A stretch of DNA of 27,188 bases. Origin: Ramlibacter tataouinensis (lineage in GTDB: Bacteria > Pseudomonadota > Gammaproteobacteria > Burkholderiales > Burkholderiaceae_C). Shown here one piece after another: positions 13,606-23,351 of this stretch. Numbering within the stretch: the first letter of the stretch is position 1; each line of letters opens with the position of its first letter. The stretch lies in contig DIZF01000003.1 in NCBI GenBank assembly GCA_002427815.1, forward strand, positions 2,940 through 30,127, given 5' to 3'. Made by a program: the position numbers and the translations under genes. Below the pieces are notes generated by a model that saw only the letters and a program-made list of their open reading frames with translations, searched no databases and was not told the origin of the DNA.

Positions 13606-15156
13606 ATGAACGGCGCGGACGCCCTCTGCGACACCCTGCTGGCCGGCGGTGTCGACACCTGCTTTGCCAATCCGGGCACTTCCGAAATGCATTTCGTGGC
13701 CGCGCTCGACCGCAAGCCCCGTATGCGCTGCGTGCTGGGACTGTTCGAAGGCGTGGTGACCGGCGCCGCCGACGGCTACGCCCGGATGGCGGAAAAGCCG
13801 GCGGCGACGCTGTTGCACCTGGGCCCGGGCCTGGCCAACGGCCTGGCCAATCTGCACAACGCCAGGCGCGCCCGCTCGCCGGTCGTCAACATCGTCGGCG
13901 ATCACGCAACCTATCACCTGAAACACGACGCGCCGCTGACCAGCGACATCGAGGGCCTGGCGCGTCCCATGTCGCACTGGGTCGGCCGGGTGCAGGACGC
14001 CGACCATGTTTCCCGTGATGCAGCGCAGGCCATCACGCAGGCGCGAACCGCTCCCGGGCGTATCGCAACGCTGATCCTGCCAGCCGATGCCGCCTGGACC
14101 GAGACCCGTGCGCCATTGAGTGCAGTGACGGCCCCGCTGCCCCGGGCGCAGGTGCTGCAGCCGCACATCGAGGCCGCGGTTGCGGCCATCCGCTCCGGCA
14201 AGCGCGCGACGCTGATGCTTTCGGGTGTTGCCCTGCGCGCCAACGCGCTGGAAGTGGCGGGCCGGATTGCCAAGGCGACCGGCGTGCGGCTGCTGGCGCA
14301 GCAGTCGAATGCCCGGATGGAGCGGGGTGCCGGACGGATGGATATCGAGCGCGTGCCCTATCCGGTCGAGCAGGCGCTGCAAGCGCTGAAGGACATCGAG
14401 CACCTGATCCTCGTCGGCGCGAAGGCGCCGGTGGCGTTCTTTGCCTATCCCGGCAAGCCGAGCAGCATGCTCCCGCAAGCCTGCTCGGTCCTGCAACTGG
14501 CCGACCCTGCGGACGACCTGTTGCACGCGCTCCAATGGCTCGCAGAAGAACTCGGCGTGAGCGCCAGCGTGAAACCCGACGTCATGGAATTCAAGCGCCC
14601 TGATCTGCCGACGGGCGCCCTGACGCCGGCGGCCGTTGCCACGGCCCTGGCAGCCCTGATGCCGGAGAACGCGATCATCTGCGACGAATCGGTCACCTCG
14701 GGACGCAACCTGTTCCAGTTCACGCGCACGGTACCGCAGCACGACTACCTGCAGCTCACCGGCGGCGCGATCGGTGAAGGCCTGCCCATGGCGGCGGGTG
14801 CGGCCATCGCATGCCCGGATCGCAAGGTGATCTCCCTCGAAGCCGACGGCAGCGGCATGTACACCCTGCAGGCGCTGTGGACCCAGGCGCGCGAAGCCCT
14901 CGACGTGGTGACGATCGTCTTCGCCAACCGGTCCTACGCCATCCTGCATGCGGAGCTGCGCGGCGTGGGCGCCGGCGTGCCCGGCGTCAACGCCAGGCGC
15001 ATGCTCGATCTGGATCAGCCGGCCCTGCAGTGGACCCAGCTCGCCGCGGGCATGGGCGTGGAGTCCGCGCGCGCGACCACCGCGGAAGAATTCTGCAAGC
15101 TGCTCAAGGCCGCGCTGTCGCGCAAGGGCCCGTTCCTGATCGAGGCGGTGCTCTGA
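13606..15156 (+). CDS. ThDP-dependent acetolactate-synthase-like enzyme of unknown substrate
   Basis: A 516-residue member of the ThDP-binding decarboxylase/lyase superfamily, often labelled acetolactate synthase large subunit. The N-terminal PYR domain begins MNGADALCDTLLAGGVDTCF with the catalytic glutamate probably E48 (LGLFEGVVTGAADGYAR). The C-terminal PP domain has the ThDP/Mg motif as ADGS at 413-416, where GDGS is usual, and the partner asparagine N441 in FANRSYAIL. It lacks flanking regulatory subunit genes, so true branched-chain amino acid synthesis is unlikely. AAGGA lies 6 bases before the ATG. It is cotranscribed with the enolase paralogue, whose reading frame begins over its stop codon. 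Decarboxylation or C-C cleavage of a 2-keto acid is inferred. Confidence 0.85.
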   Translation: MNGADALCDTLLAGGVDTCFANPGTSEMHFVAALDRKPRMRCVLGLFEGVVTGAADGYARMAEKPAATLLHLGPGLANGLANLHNARRARSPVVNIVGDHATYHLKHDAPLTSDIEGLARPMSHWVGRVQDADHVSRDAAQAITQARTAPGRIATLILPADAAWTETRAPLSAVTAPLPRAQVLQPHIEAAVAAIRSGKRATLMLSGVALRANALEVAGRIAKATGVRLLAQQSNARMERGAGRMDIERVPYPVEQALQALKDIEHLILVGAKAPVAFFAYPGKPSSMLPQACSVLQLADPADDLLHALQWLAEELGVSASVKPDVMEFKRPDLPTGALTPAAVATALAALMPENAIICDESVTSGRNLFQFTRTVPQHDYLQLTGGAIGEGLPMAAGAAIACPDRKVISLEADGSGMYTLQALWTQAREALDVVTIVFANRSYAILHAELRGVGAGVPGVNARRMLDLDQPALQWTQLAAGMGVESARATTAEEFCKLLKAALSRKGPFLIEAVL

Positions 15157-16454
15157 AGACTTCGATCCGCAAGCTGCTGGCCCGGCAGATTCTCGATTCG
15201 CGCGGACGGCCCACGGTCGAAGTGGACGCGTGGCTGGAAAGCGGCGCCTTCGGCCGGGCCAGCGTGCCCTCGGGCGCGTCCACCGGCGCGGCCGAAGCGC
15301 ATGAACTGCGTGACGGCGACCCCGATCGCTACGCGGGCCTGGGCGTGCTGAAAGCCGTGGCGAACGTGAACCACGATATCGCGCAGGCGCTGGGCGGGGT
15401 CGATGCACTCGACCAGCAACGCGTCGACGACCTGCTGGTGGCGCTGGACGGCACGCCCCAGCTGGTCCGGCTCGGGGCCAACGCGATCCTGGGAACTTCG
15501 CTGGCGGTCTGCCGCGCCGCGGCCCAGGCATCGCAGCAGCAGCTGTACCAACGCGTCGCGCAGCTCTGCGGCGTCGCCGCGCCCAGCCTGCCGCTGCCGA
15601 TGACCAACATCCTGAGCGGCGGGCTGCATGCCGGCCGCGGCATGGACGTGCAGGATTTCCTGGCCGTGCCGGTGGGCGCCGCGACCGTCGCCGAAGCGAT
15701 CCACCTGCTGGCGCGGGTGCGCACCGCCGCCTCCGAGGTCGCATGCAAACGAGGGCTGCCTACCCTCCTGGCCGACGAGGGGGGCCTGAGCCCCGGCCTC
15801 GAATCGGGCCGGGCCGCGCTGCAGATGATGGTCGAGGCGATAGCGCACGCGGGGCTGAAGCCGGGCGTGGACATCGCCATCGCGATCGACGTCGCGGCCA
15901 GCACGCTGCAAGGGCCGGACGGCGCTTATCGGTTCGCAAGGGAAGGCCTGCAGCGAACCGGCGCCGAGACGATCGCGATGCTGGCTTCCTGGGTCGACGA
16001 ATTTCCCGTGGTCTCGATCGAGGACGGCCTGGGCGAGGAGGACTGGAGCGGCTGGGCCGACCTCACCTGCGCCCTGGGCGACCGCGTGCAACTGGTCGGC
16101 GACGATCTGTTCGCGACCAACGCTGTCCGTTTGCAGCGCGGCATAGCCGGCGGCGTCGCCAACGGCGTGCTGGTCAAGGCCAACCAGAACGGCACCGTGA
16201 GCGGCACCCTGGCCGTGATCGCGCAGGCGAAAAGCGCGGGCTACGCCACCATCGTCTCGGCTCGCTCCGGCGAAACCGAAGATACGTTCATGTCCGACAT
16301 CGCCGTCGGCAGCGCCGCCGGGCAGATCAAGATCGGGTCGCTCCGCACATCGAGCACGGTGGCCAAGTACAACCAGTTGCTGCGGATCGAGGAGCACAGC
16401 GGCGCCGCCTACGCTGGCATTCGAAGCATGCGGGGCCGGCATGGTCCCCGCTAG
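15153..16454 (+). CDS. Enolase-superfamily paralogue with altered catalytic residues, probable CTG start
   Basis: A 433-residue homologue of phosphopyruvate hydratase. Conserved are the SGAST loop, H159 (GGLHA), general base/acid candidates E209 (ADEGG) and K342 (LVKANQ), metal ligands D246, E290 (SIEDGL) and D317 (GDDLF), and K393 (GQIK). Two key positions differ: the glutamate of the QEF motif is aspartate (D168), and the histidine of SHRSGETED is alanine (A370). The frame has no ATG, GTG or TTG in its first part; it opens at a CTG whose last two bases begin the TGA of the preceding gene, 7 bases after GAGG. Residue positions then fall within one or two of E. coli enolase. It is therefore probably not the glycolytic enzyme; a related dehydration in the local pathway is inferred. 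Confidence 0.85.
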   Translation: MKTSIRKLLARQILDSRGRPTVEVDAWLESGAFGRASVPSGASTGAAEAHELRDGDPDRYAGLGVLKAVANVNHDIAQALGGVDALDQQRVDDLLVALDGTPQLVRLGANAILGTSLAVCRAAAQASQQQLYQRVAQLCGVAAPSLPLPMTNILSGGLHAGRGMDVQDFLAVPVGAATVAEAIHLLARVRTAASEVACKRGLPTLLADEGGLSPGLESGRAALQMMVEAIAHAGLKPGVDIAIAIDVAASTLQGPDGAYRFAREGLQRTGAETIAMLASWVDEFPVVSIEDGLGEEDWSGWADLTCALGDRVQLVGDDLFATNAVRLQRGIAGGVANGVLVKANQNGTVSGTLAVIAQAKSAGYATIVSARSGETEDTFMSDIAVGSAAGQIKIGSLRTSSTVAKYNQLLRIEEHSGAAYAGIRSMRGRHGPR

Positions 16455-17481
16455 CGCGGCCGCGGCCGCCGAGCCCGCGCTCACGCAGTTCCTGCAGCGC
16501 CAGCAGCTGGCCACGCCGGCGGAACACGCGATCTGGACACCGCTTTCGGGCGGCGTGTCCTCCGACATCTGGCGGGTCGACCTGCCGGGACGCAGCCTCT
16601 GCGTCAAGCGCGCGCTACCCCGCCTGCGTGTCGCCTCCGAGTGGTTTGCGCCGGTCAGCCGCAACCGCTATGAATGGGAGTGGCTGCTGGTGGCCGCGCA
16701 GATCGCGCCGCAGGCCGTCCCCAGGCCGCTGGCGCACGATCCGGAACTGGGCCTGTTCGCCATGGCATTCCTGCCCGGCGACCGCTACCCGCTGTGGAAG
16801 ACGCAACTGCTGGCCGGCCATGTCGACGTTTCCACTGCCGCGCAGGTCGGGCAGTTGCTGGCCACGCTGCACAACGCGACGGCGGGACGCCCGGATCTCG
16901 CGGCGGTTTTCGACAGCGGCGACAACTTTCGCGCGCTGCGGCTCGACCCCTACCTGGTCGCCACCGCCGCGCGCCATCCGGATCTCCAGCCCGCGCTCGC
17001 CGCGCTGGTGGAGCGCACGGCGCAGGCCCGGATCGCGCTGGTGCATGGGGACGTGAGTCCCAAGAACATCCTGGTCGGGCCCGATGGCCCCGTGCTGCTG
17101 GACGCCGAATGCGCCTAGTACGGCGACCCGGCCTTCGATATCACTTTCTGCCTGAATCACCTGCTGCTGAAGTCGGTGCTGATGCCCCAGCACGCGAGCG
17201 TTCTGCTGCAGTCATTCGACGCGCTGTCGCTGGCTTACTTCGAGTCCATCCGGTTCGAGCCGCGCGGGCAAATGGAAGCCAGGGCGGCCAGCCTGCTGCC
17301 GGCCCTCGCCCTGGCCCGCATCGACGGCAAGTCGCCGGTGGAGTACCTGGTCGGGCGCAGCACGGCGCAAGACCAGGTACGCGATCTGGCCCGGCCACTG
17401 ATCCGGCGGCCGGTCAATGCGATGCCGGCGATCTCGCTGGCGTGGCGCAAAGCACTGGCGTCAGCCGGGCCGTTGCGTTGA
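16441..17481 (+). pseudogene. APH-fold small-molecule kinase interrupted by an in-frame amber codon
   Basis: The frame encodes a 346-codon phosphotransferase of the aminoglycoside/choline-kinase fold. The ATP-binding part has LSGGVSSDIWRVDLPG with a lysine in CVKRAL; the catalytic loop is HGDVSPKN (202-209) and the metal-binding motif LLDAEC (219-224). Codon 226 at 17116-17118 is TAG, followed in the same frame by YGDPAFDITFCLNHLLLKS and another 100 intact codons to the TGA at 17479-17481. Relatives I recall have tryptophan here (ECAWYGDPAFD), so a single TGG to TAG change explains it. The truncated 225-residue product would lose the C-terminal substrate-binding helices. The ATG overlaps the enolase-like gene by 14 bases. 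Alternatives are a sequencing error or read-through. The natural substrate is unknown. Confidence 0.8.
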
Positions 17482-17518
17482 GCAGCTGGCACTTCGGGCG
17501 CCCCGATTGCCCAGCCGC

Positions 17519-18484
17519 TCAGCGCAACAGGTCCACGGCGGCCGAGAACGTCAGAAAAGCCAGCGCGGTGGTGAGCAGGATGATGCGCGCGATCCTGCCG
17601 GTGTCGGCGCCGAAGCGCTCGGCCAGTACCGACGCATTGCTGGCGCTGGGCAGCGCCGCCACCAGCACCATCACCTTGAGCGTGAACCGGTCCAGGGGCA
17701 GGCCCATGGCGATCGCCGCACTACCCACTCCCAGCACCAGCAAGGGGTGGACGACCAGCTTCACCAGCACGACCGGAAGGTAGTCGCGCCAGGGCATCGG
17801 GTCGTGCTCCTGGAGCGCGGCCACGTACTGAGAGCGCGCCATCACCGCGCCGATGGTGAACAGCGCCACCGGCGCGGCCGCGTCGGCCAACATGCCCAGG
17901 GTCTGCATCAGCGGCTTCACCGGCTGCAGCTGCAGCGCCGAGGCAAGGCCCCCCAGCACGATAGCCCAGGCCATGGGATTGAGCGCCATGCCCTTGAGCG
18001 CCTTGCGCGTCGCTTCAGCCGCCCCGTGCTCGTCCGCGCTGTCCAGCCGCGACAGTCCGATGCACAGGGATGTGGTGATGACCAGGTCGATCGTGATCGT
18101 GAGGATGGCCGGCCCCGCCGCACGGGCACCCAGCAGCGCCACCAACAGCGGCACGCCCATGAAACCGGTATTGGGAAAGGCGCCCACCAGGGCGCCGAAG
18201 GCAGCGTCGTTCCAGCGGATGCGCGGGTTCAAGCTGGCCCAGACCACCGCCGCCACCACGATCAGCGCGCACAACAGATAGACACCCGACGCTGCCGCAT
18301 CGAGCAGCTGGCCCACCGGCGTGCCGGCCCCGAAGCGAAACAGCATGCAGGGCAGCGCGAAGTACAGCACGAAGGAGTTGAGACCCGAAATCGCCTCCAG
18401 CGGCAGCATGCGCAATCGCGCGGCGACGTAGCCGCACAGCACCAGCGCGAAGAAGGGAAAGGTGACGAGCAGGATGTCAAGCAC
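17519..18484 (-). CDS. AEC-family permease (auxin efflux carrier type)
   Basis: A 321-residue inner-membrane transporter with about ten hydrophobic helices in the two-repeat AEC arrangement. It begins MLDILLVTFPFFALVLCGY, contains LPCMLFRFGAGTP, the conserved GAFPNTGFMGVPLL of the first repeat and LVAALPSASNASVLAERFG of the second. AEC proteins move carboxylates such as malate or malonate in bacteria. The start is GTG at 18484. It is convergent with the broken kinase gene, 37 bases away, and divergent from rep, so it is its own transcription unit; proximity to the acid-catabolism genes makes a shared substrate possible but unproven. Confidence 0.9.
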   Translation of the reverse strand: MLDILLVTFPFFALVLCGYVAARLRMLPLEAISGLNSFVLYFALPCMLFRFGAGTPVGQLLDAAASGVYLLCALIVVAAVVWASLNPRIRWNDAAFGALVGAFPNTGFMGVPLLVALLGARAAGPAILTITIDLVITTSLCIGLSRLDSADEHGAAEATRKALKGMALNPMAWAIVLGGLASALQLQPVKPLMQTLGMLADAAAPVALFTIGAVMARSQYVAALQEHDPMPWRDYLPVVLVKLVVHPLLVLGVGSAAIAMGLPLDRFTLKVMVLVAALPSASNASVLAERFGADTGRIARIILLTTALAFLTFSAAVDLLR

Positions 18485-18601
18485 CCGCGTATTCTGTGCG
18501 CAACGCGCCGCGCCATCCGATCCGCGCGGAGCGGCGCTGCGACCGGTATGATTCGCCCCTTCCTCCGCAGTCCCTCTCAGCAGTCCCCCGCTCTCCCTTC
18601 A

Positions 18602-20692
<2,091 letters not shown>

Positions 20693-20717
20693 AGTTGCCG
20701 GCGGGATGGATGGCCCC

Positions 20718-20832
20718 CGGGTCAGCCGACCCGACGCGCAAACGGACGAGCTGAAATGTCGCGCTGCATCCTGACGCTGCGTGCTGATCTCGAGCGATTT
20801 GCCTTCAGGACTTCTGATCTGCGTCAGCACGC
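20718..20832. other. Non-coding spacer with inverted repeats between rep and the CDF gene
   Basis: The 239-base gap downstream of rep shows no convincing small gene. It holds a 6-bp hairpin at 20718-20733 (CGGGTC-AGCC-GACCCG) without a T-run, and a wider inverted repeat, GCGTGCTGA at 20779-20787 with TCAGCACGC at 20824-20832. The seven bases CTGATCT also occur twice (20784-20790 and 20814-20820). These could be transcription-termination or regulatory structures; nothing identifies them further. Confidence 0.35.
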
Positions 20833-20931
20833 GTTCGGGTTCCGCACCCGTTTCATCCCGGCGCCGGACGCTTCAAGGTACGCTGGAAGCTGGCCGTACC
20901 CTTGAACGACCCGCACGATCCATCCCGCACC

Positions 20932-21888
20932 ATGGAATTCACCGATCTCCCGGACGACGACGAAGACCCCCAGCACACCCCCGCCGAGCGCGCGGCAGCC
21001 GCGGCGCGCAGCACCTGGGTCAGCGTCGGTGTCAACCTCGTTCTGACCGTCACCCAGGTCGGGGTGGGCGTGCTCGCCAGATCGCAGGGCCTGATTTCGG
21101 ATGGCATCCATTCGCTGTCCGACCTGGTGGCTGACTTCGTGGTGCTGTTCGCCAGCCACCACAGCAAGAAGGAGGCCGACGAAGCCCACCCCTACGGCCA
21201 TCAGCGTTTCGAAACCGCAGCGTCGCTGCTGCTGGGCGTTCTGCTGCTGGCCGTGGGCGTGGGCATGCTGTGGTCGGCCTTCCGCAAGCTCGAGGAGCCG
21301 GACACGGTCCAGCGGGTGCATATCGCGGCGTTGTACGTGGCGGGCGGCGCATTGGCGGCCAAGGAGCTGCTGTTTCGCTACATGCTGGCGGTGGCCAAGC
21401 GCGTGAAGTCGAGCATGCTGGTGGCCAATGCATGGCATGCACGATCGGATGCGGCTTCGTCGCTGGTGGTGGGCCTGGGCATCATCGGCAACCTGGCGGG
21501 CTACCCCATTCTCGACCCGATCGCCGCCCTGATCGTCGGCTTCATGGTCGCCAAGATGGGCTGGAGCTTCGGTTGGGCCGCGCTGCACGACCTGATGGAC
21601 CGCGCGGTCGACGAGCAGGAGATCGAGGCCATCCGCCGCACGCTGATCGAAACGCCGGGCGTCAGCGGCGTGCACGACGTGCGCACGCGCAAGATGGGCG
21701 ACATGATCGTCGTCGATGCGCACCTCGAGGTCGACGCCGGGATCACCGTCGAAGCCGGCCACGACATCGCCGTGGAGGCCCGGCAGCGCGTACTGCAGCG
21801 CCACCGCGTGCTGAACCTGATGACCCATGTCGATCCGTGGCTGCAACCCGATCTGGACCATGCGCAGGGAGCCCCCGCCGCGCATTGA
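20932..21888 (+). CDS. Cation diffusion facilitator (CDF) metal transporter
   Basis: Inner-membrane exporter of divalent metals such as zinc, iron, cobalt or nickel, working by proton antiport. From the ATG at 20932 it is 318 residues. It shows about six transmembrane helices, the metal-site motifs SDGIHSLSD in TM2 and HARSDAASS in TM5 (the H-x3-D pattern), a cytoplasmic His-containing loop (HHSKKEADEAHPYGHQRFE), and a C-terminal ferredoxin-like domain with GVSGVHDVRTRKMGD. An in-frame TTG at 20902 would add ten residues; neither start has a convincing ribosome binding site. The metal cannot be assigned from these motifs. Nearness to the nickel enzyme urease is probably coincidence, more than 10 kb away. 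Confidence 0.9.
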   Translation: MEFTDLPDDDEDPQHTPAERAAAAARSTWVSVGVNLVLTVTQVGVGVLARSQGLISDGIHSLSDLVADFVVLFASHHSKKEADEAHPYGHQRFETAASLLLGVLLLAVGVGMLWSAFRKLEEPDTVQRVHIAALYVAGGALAAKELLFRYMLAVAKRVKSSMLVANAWHARSDAASSLVVGLGIIGNLAGYPILDPIAALIVGFMVAKMGWSFGWAALHDLMDRAVDEQEIEAIRRTLIETPGVSGVHDVRTRKMGDMIVVDAHLEVDAGITVEAGHDIAVEARQRVLQRHRVLNLMTHVDPWLQPDLDHAQGAPAAH

Positions 21889-21964
21889 TCTCGGTCAACA
21901 TCGTTCCTCCAAAGCGTCCTATAGATAGTGAAGCATGCGCACTGGCTGAACCGGGAGAAATGAA

Positions 21965-22123
21965 ATGAGTCTAGGGACAATTTTGCTGATAGTTCTGCTG
22001 CTGATGCTCGTCGGCGTGATTCCAACCTGGCCGCACAGCAGGAGTTGGGGCTACGGACCGAGCGGCATCCTTGGGCTGGTGCTGCTCATAGTGGTCGTGC
22101 TGCTTCTGATGGGCAGGCTCTAG
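21965..22123 (+). CDS. DUF3309 small membrane protein
   Basis: A 52-residue, almost wholly hydrophobic protein of two membrane segments (ILLIVLLLMLVGVIP and ILGLVLLIVVVLLLMG) joined by the loop TWPHSRSWGYGPSG, which is the hallmark of the DUF3309 family. GGAG lies 9 bases before the ATG. Function unknown; family members often sit beside stress genes such as csbD, as here. TATAGA at 21920-21925 could be part of a promoter, but I cannot find a matching -35. G+C is visibly lower than in the neighbouring genes. Confidence 0.85.
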   Translation: MSLGTILLIVLLLMLVGVIPTWPHSRSWGYGPSGILGLVLLIVVVLLLMGRL

Positions 22124-22219
22124 CTCGCCGATTCGCCAATCAAGCTGGCCACTGCTGAACGGGTCGGGCGCCGGTATGGATGCCTGTCGCTGCCAGCGGG
22201 TGCCGTGTGACTCGAGAAC

Positions 22220-22239
22220 GCGAACCGGTGAGGGTTCGC
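22220..22239 (+). other. Hairpin in the csbD leader
   Basis: A perfect 7-bp stem (GCGAACC / GGTTCGC) encloses the loop GGTGAG, ending 33 bases before the csbD ATG. It could lie in the 5' leader of csbD or separate csbD from the DUF3309 gene. It has no T-run, so it is not an obvious intrinsic terminator. Confidence 0.35.
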
Positions 22240-22272
22240 AGACCCGATGTTTCAACTGTTAAGGAATTCATC

Positions 22273-22470
22273 ATGACCATGAACAAGAATCAGGTGAAGG
22301 GCGCGGCCAAGGACGTCGGCGGCAAGATTCAGCAGGAGGTCGGCAAACTGATTGGCAGCAAGGAGCAGCAGGCCAAAGGGCTGAAGAAGCAGGCCGAAGG
22401 CAAGATCCAGAAAGGCGTCGGCGATTTGACAGATGCCGTTGCCGACCTGAAAGACGCGGTCAAGAAGTGA
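22273..22470 (+). CDS. CsbD family stress-response protein
   Basis: A 65-residue, lysine- and glutamine-rich hydrophilic protein. The pattern NKNQVKGAAKDVGGKIQQEVG, repeated loosely as KGLKKQAEGKIQKGVGDLTD, identifies the CsbD/YjbJ family of abundant general-stress proteins; the molecular role is unknown. AAGGA stands 7 bases before the ATG, and a longer in-frame start at 22180 is rejected because it reads through non-coding sequence. It follows the DUF3309 gene by 149 bases and may have its own promoter. Confidence 0.92.
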   Translation: MTMNKNQVKGAAKDVGGKIQQEVGKLIGSKEQQAKGLKKQAEGKIQKGVGDLTDAVADLKDAVKK

Positions 22471-22547
22471 TGCTCTGCGTGTTGGGCCGGATTGCCACAC
22501 ACGAATAGAGAGCAGGCTTTGAACGGCCAGCGACGCGGGGCACCCTG

Positions 22548-23351
22548 TCAGAGGGTGAATTCGTAGTCGATGGTCAAGGGCGCATGGTCACTGAAGCGTT
22601 GCCCGGTGTAGATGCTCTCGCGCCGCGCCAGTGCCGCCAGAGGCGGCGTGGCCACGTGATAATCCAGCCGCCACCCCACGTTGTTGGCGTAAGCTTGGCC
22701 GCGGTTGCTCCACCATGTGTAGCATTCCTCGGTGGTCTCGGGCTGAAGCTGCCGGTACACATCGACCAGCGCGGCTTCCGAGAGCAGTCTGGTCATCCAG
22801 GCCCGCTCCTGCGGCAGGAAGCCGCTGTTCTTCCTGTTGCTGCGCCAGTTCTTCAGGTCACGCTCCTGATGCGCGATGTTCACATCGCCGCAGAGAATGA
22901 ATTCGCGCTGCTGCTTCAGGCGCGCGAGGTGCGGATCGAACTCGTCGAGGAAACGGAACTTGGCCAGCTGCCGTTCCTCGCCGGATGACCCGCTGGGGAA
23001 GTAGCAGCTGATGATCGACAGCTTGCGCCGGGGCGTATCGAAACGCAGTTCCAGGTAGCGGCCTTCGGCGTCGAACGCGGGCGATCCGTAGCCGACGACA
23101 ACGTCACTGGGGAGATGACGCGTGTAAACGGCCACGCCGGAATAACCTTTTTTCTCGGCGAAGTGAAAATAGCCCTTCAGGCCCGCCAATTCGTCGAATC
23201 GTCCCCGCACATCGACTGCCTGGGCCTTGACTTCCTGCAGGCAAATACAATCGGGCCGGGTCTTGCCGATCCAGGCTTCTACGCCTTTGCTGGTGGCCGA
23301 ACGGATACCGTTCAAGTTGAGGCTGGTGAGTTTGAACAAGGAATGTCCCAT
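22548..23351 (-). CDS. xth: Exodeoxyribonuclease III (Xth/ExoA type)
   Basis: AP endonuclease and 3'-5' exonuclease of base-excision repair, 267 residues of the endonuclease/exonuclease/phosphatase fold. Motifs are SLNLNGIRSA at the start, the metal-binding glutamate in CLQEVKAQ, the GDVNIAHQERDLKNW segment with catalytic Asp and Asn, WRLDYHVAT and the terminal SDHAPLTIDY with the catalytic histidine. The ATG at 23351 overlaps the divergent pyrE ATG within one CCATGG. A TTG at 23339 (before FKLTSLNLNG) is an alternative, as no ribosome binding site precedes the ATG. A 6-bp hairpin (CACCCT / AGGGTG) straddles the stop codon. Confidence 0.93.
   Translation of the reverse strand: MGHSLFKLTSLNLNGIRSATSKGVEAWIGKTRPDCICLQEVKAQAVDVRGRFDELAGLKGYFHFAEKKGYSGVAVYTRHLPSDVVVGYGSPAFDAEGRYLELRFDTPRRKLSIISCYFPSGSSGEERQLAKFRFLDEFDPHLARLKQQREFILCGDVNIAHQERDLKNWRSNRKNSGFLPQERAWMTRLLSEAALVDVYRQLQPETTEECYTWWSNRGQAYANNVGWRLDYHVATPPLAALARRESIYTGQRFSDHAPLTIDYEFTL

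Noticed and set aside
13606..15156. True acetolactate synthase (ilvB/ilvI)
   Set aside because: No ilvH/ilvN small subunit or ilvC nearby, and it is embedded in an acid-catabolism cluster; kept as an acetolactate-synthase-like enzyme.
13570..15744. Minus-strand open frame of 724 codons opposite the ThDP and enolase-like genes
   Set aside because: Arg/Ala/Gly-rich mirror translation without domains; both sense-strand genes have clear catalytic motifs.
17417..18601. Extension of the Rep frame far upstream
   Set aside because: The extra part is antisense to the AEC permease and is rich in His, Gln and Arg; Rep homology begins at 18602.
22541..22557. Bidirectional terminator between csbD and xth
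   Set aside because: The CACCCT/AGGGTG stem is only 6 bp, overlaps the xth stop codon and has no T-run on either side.
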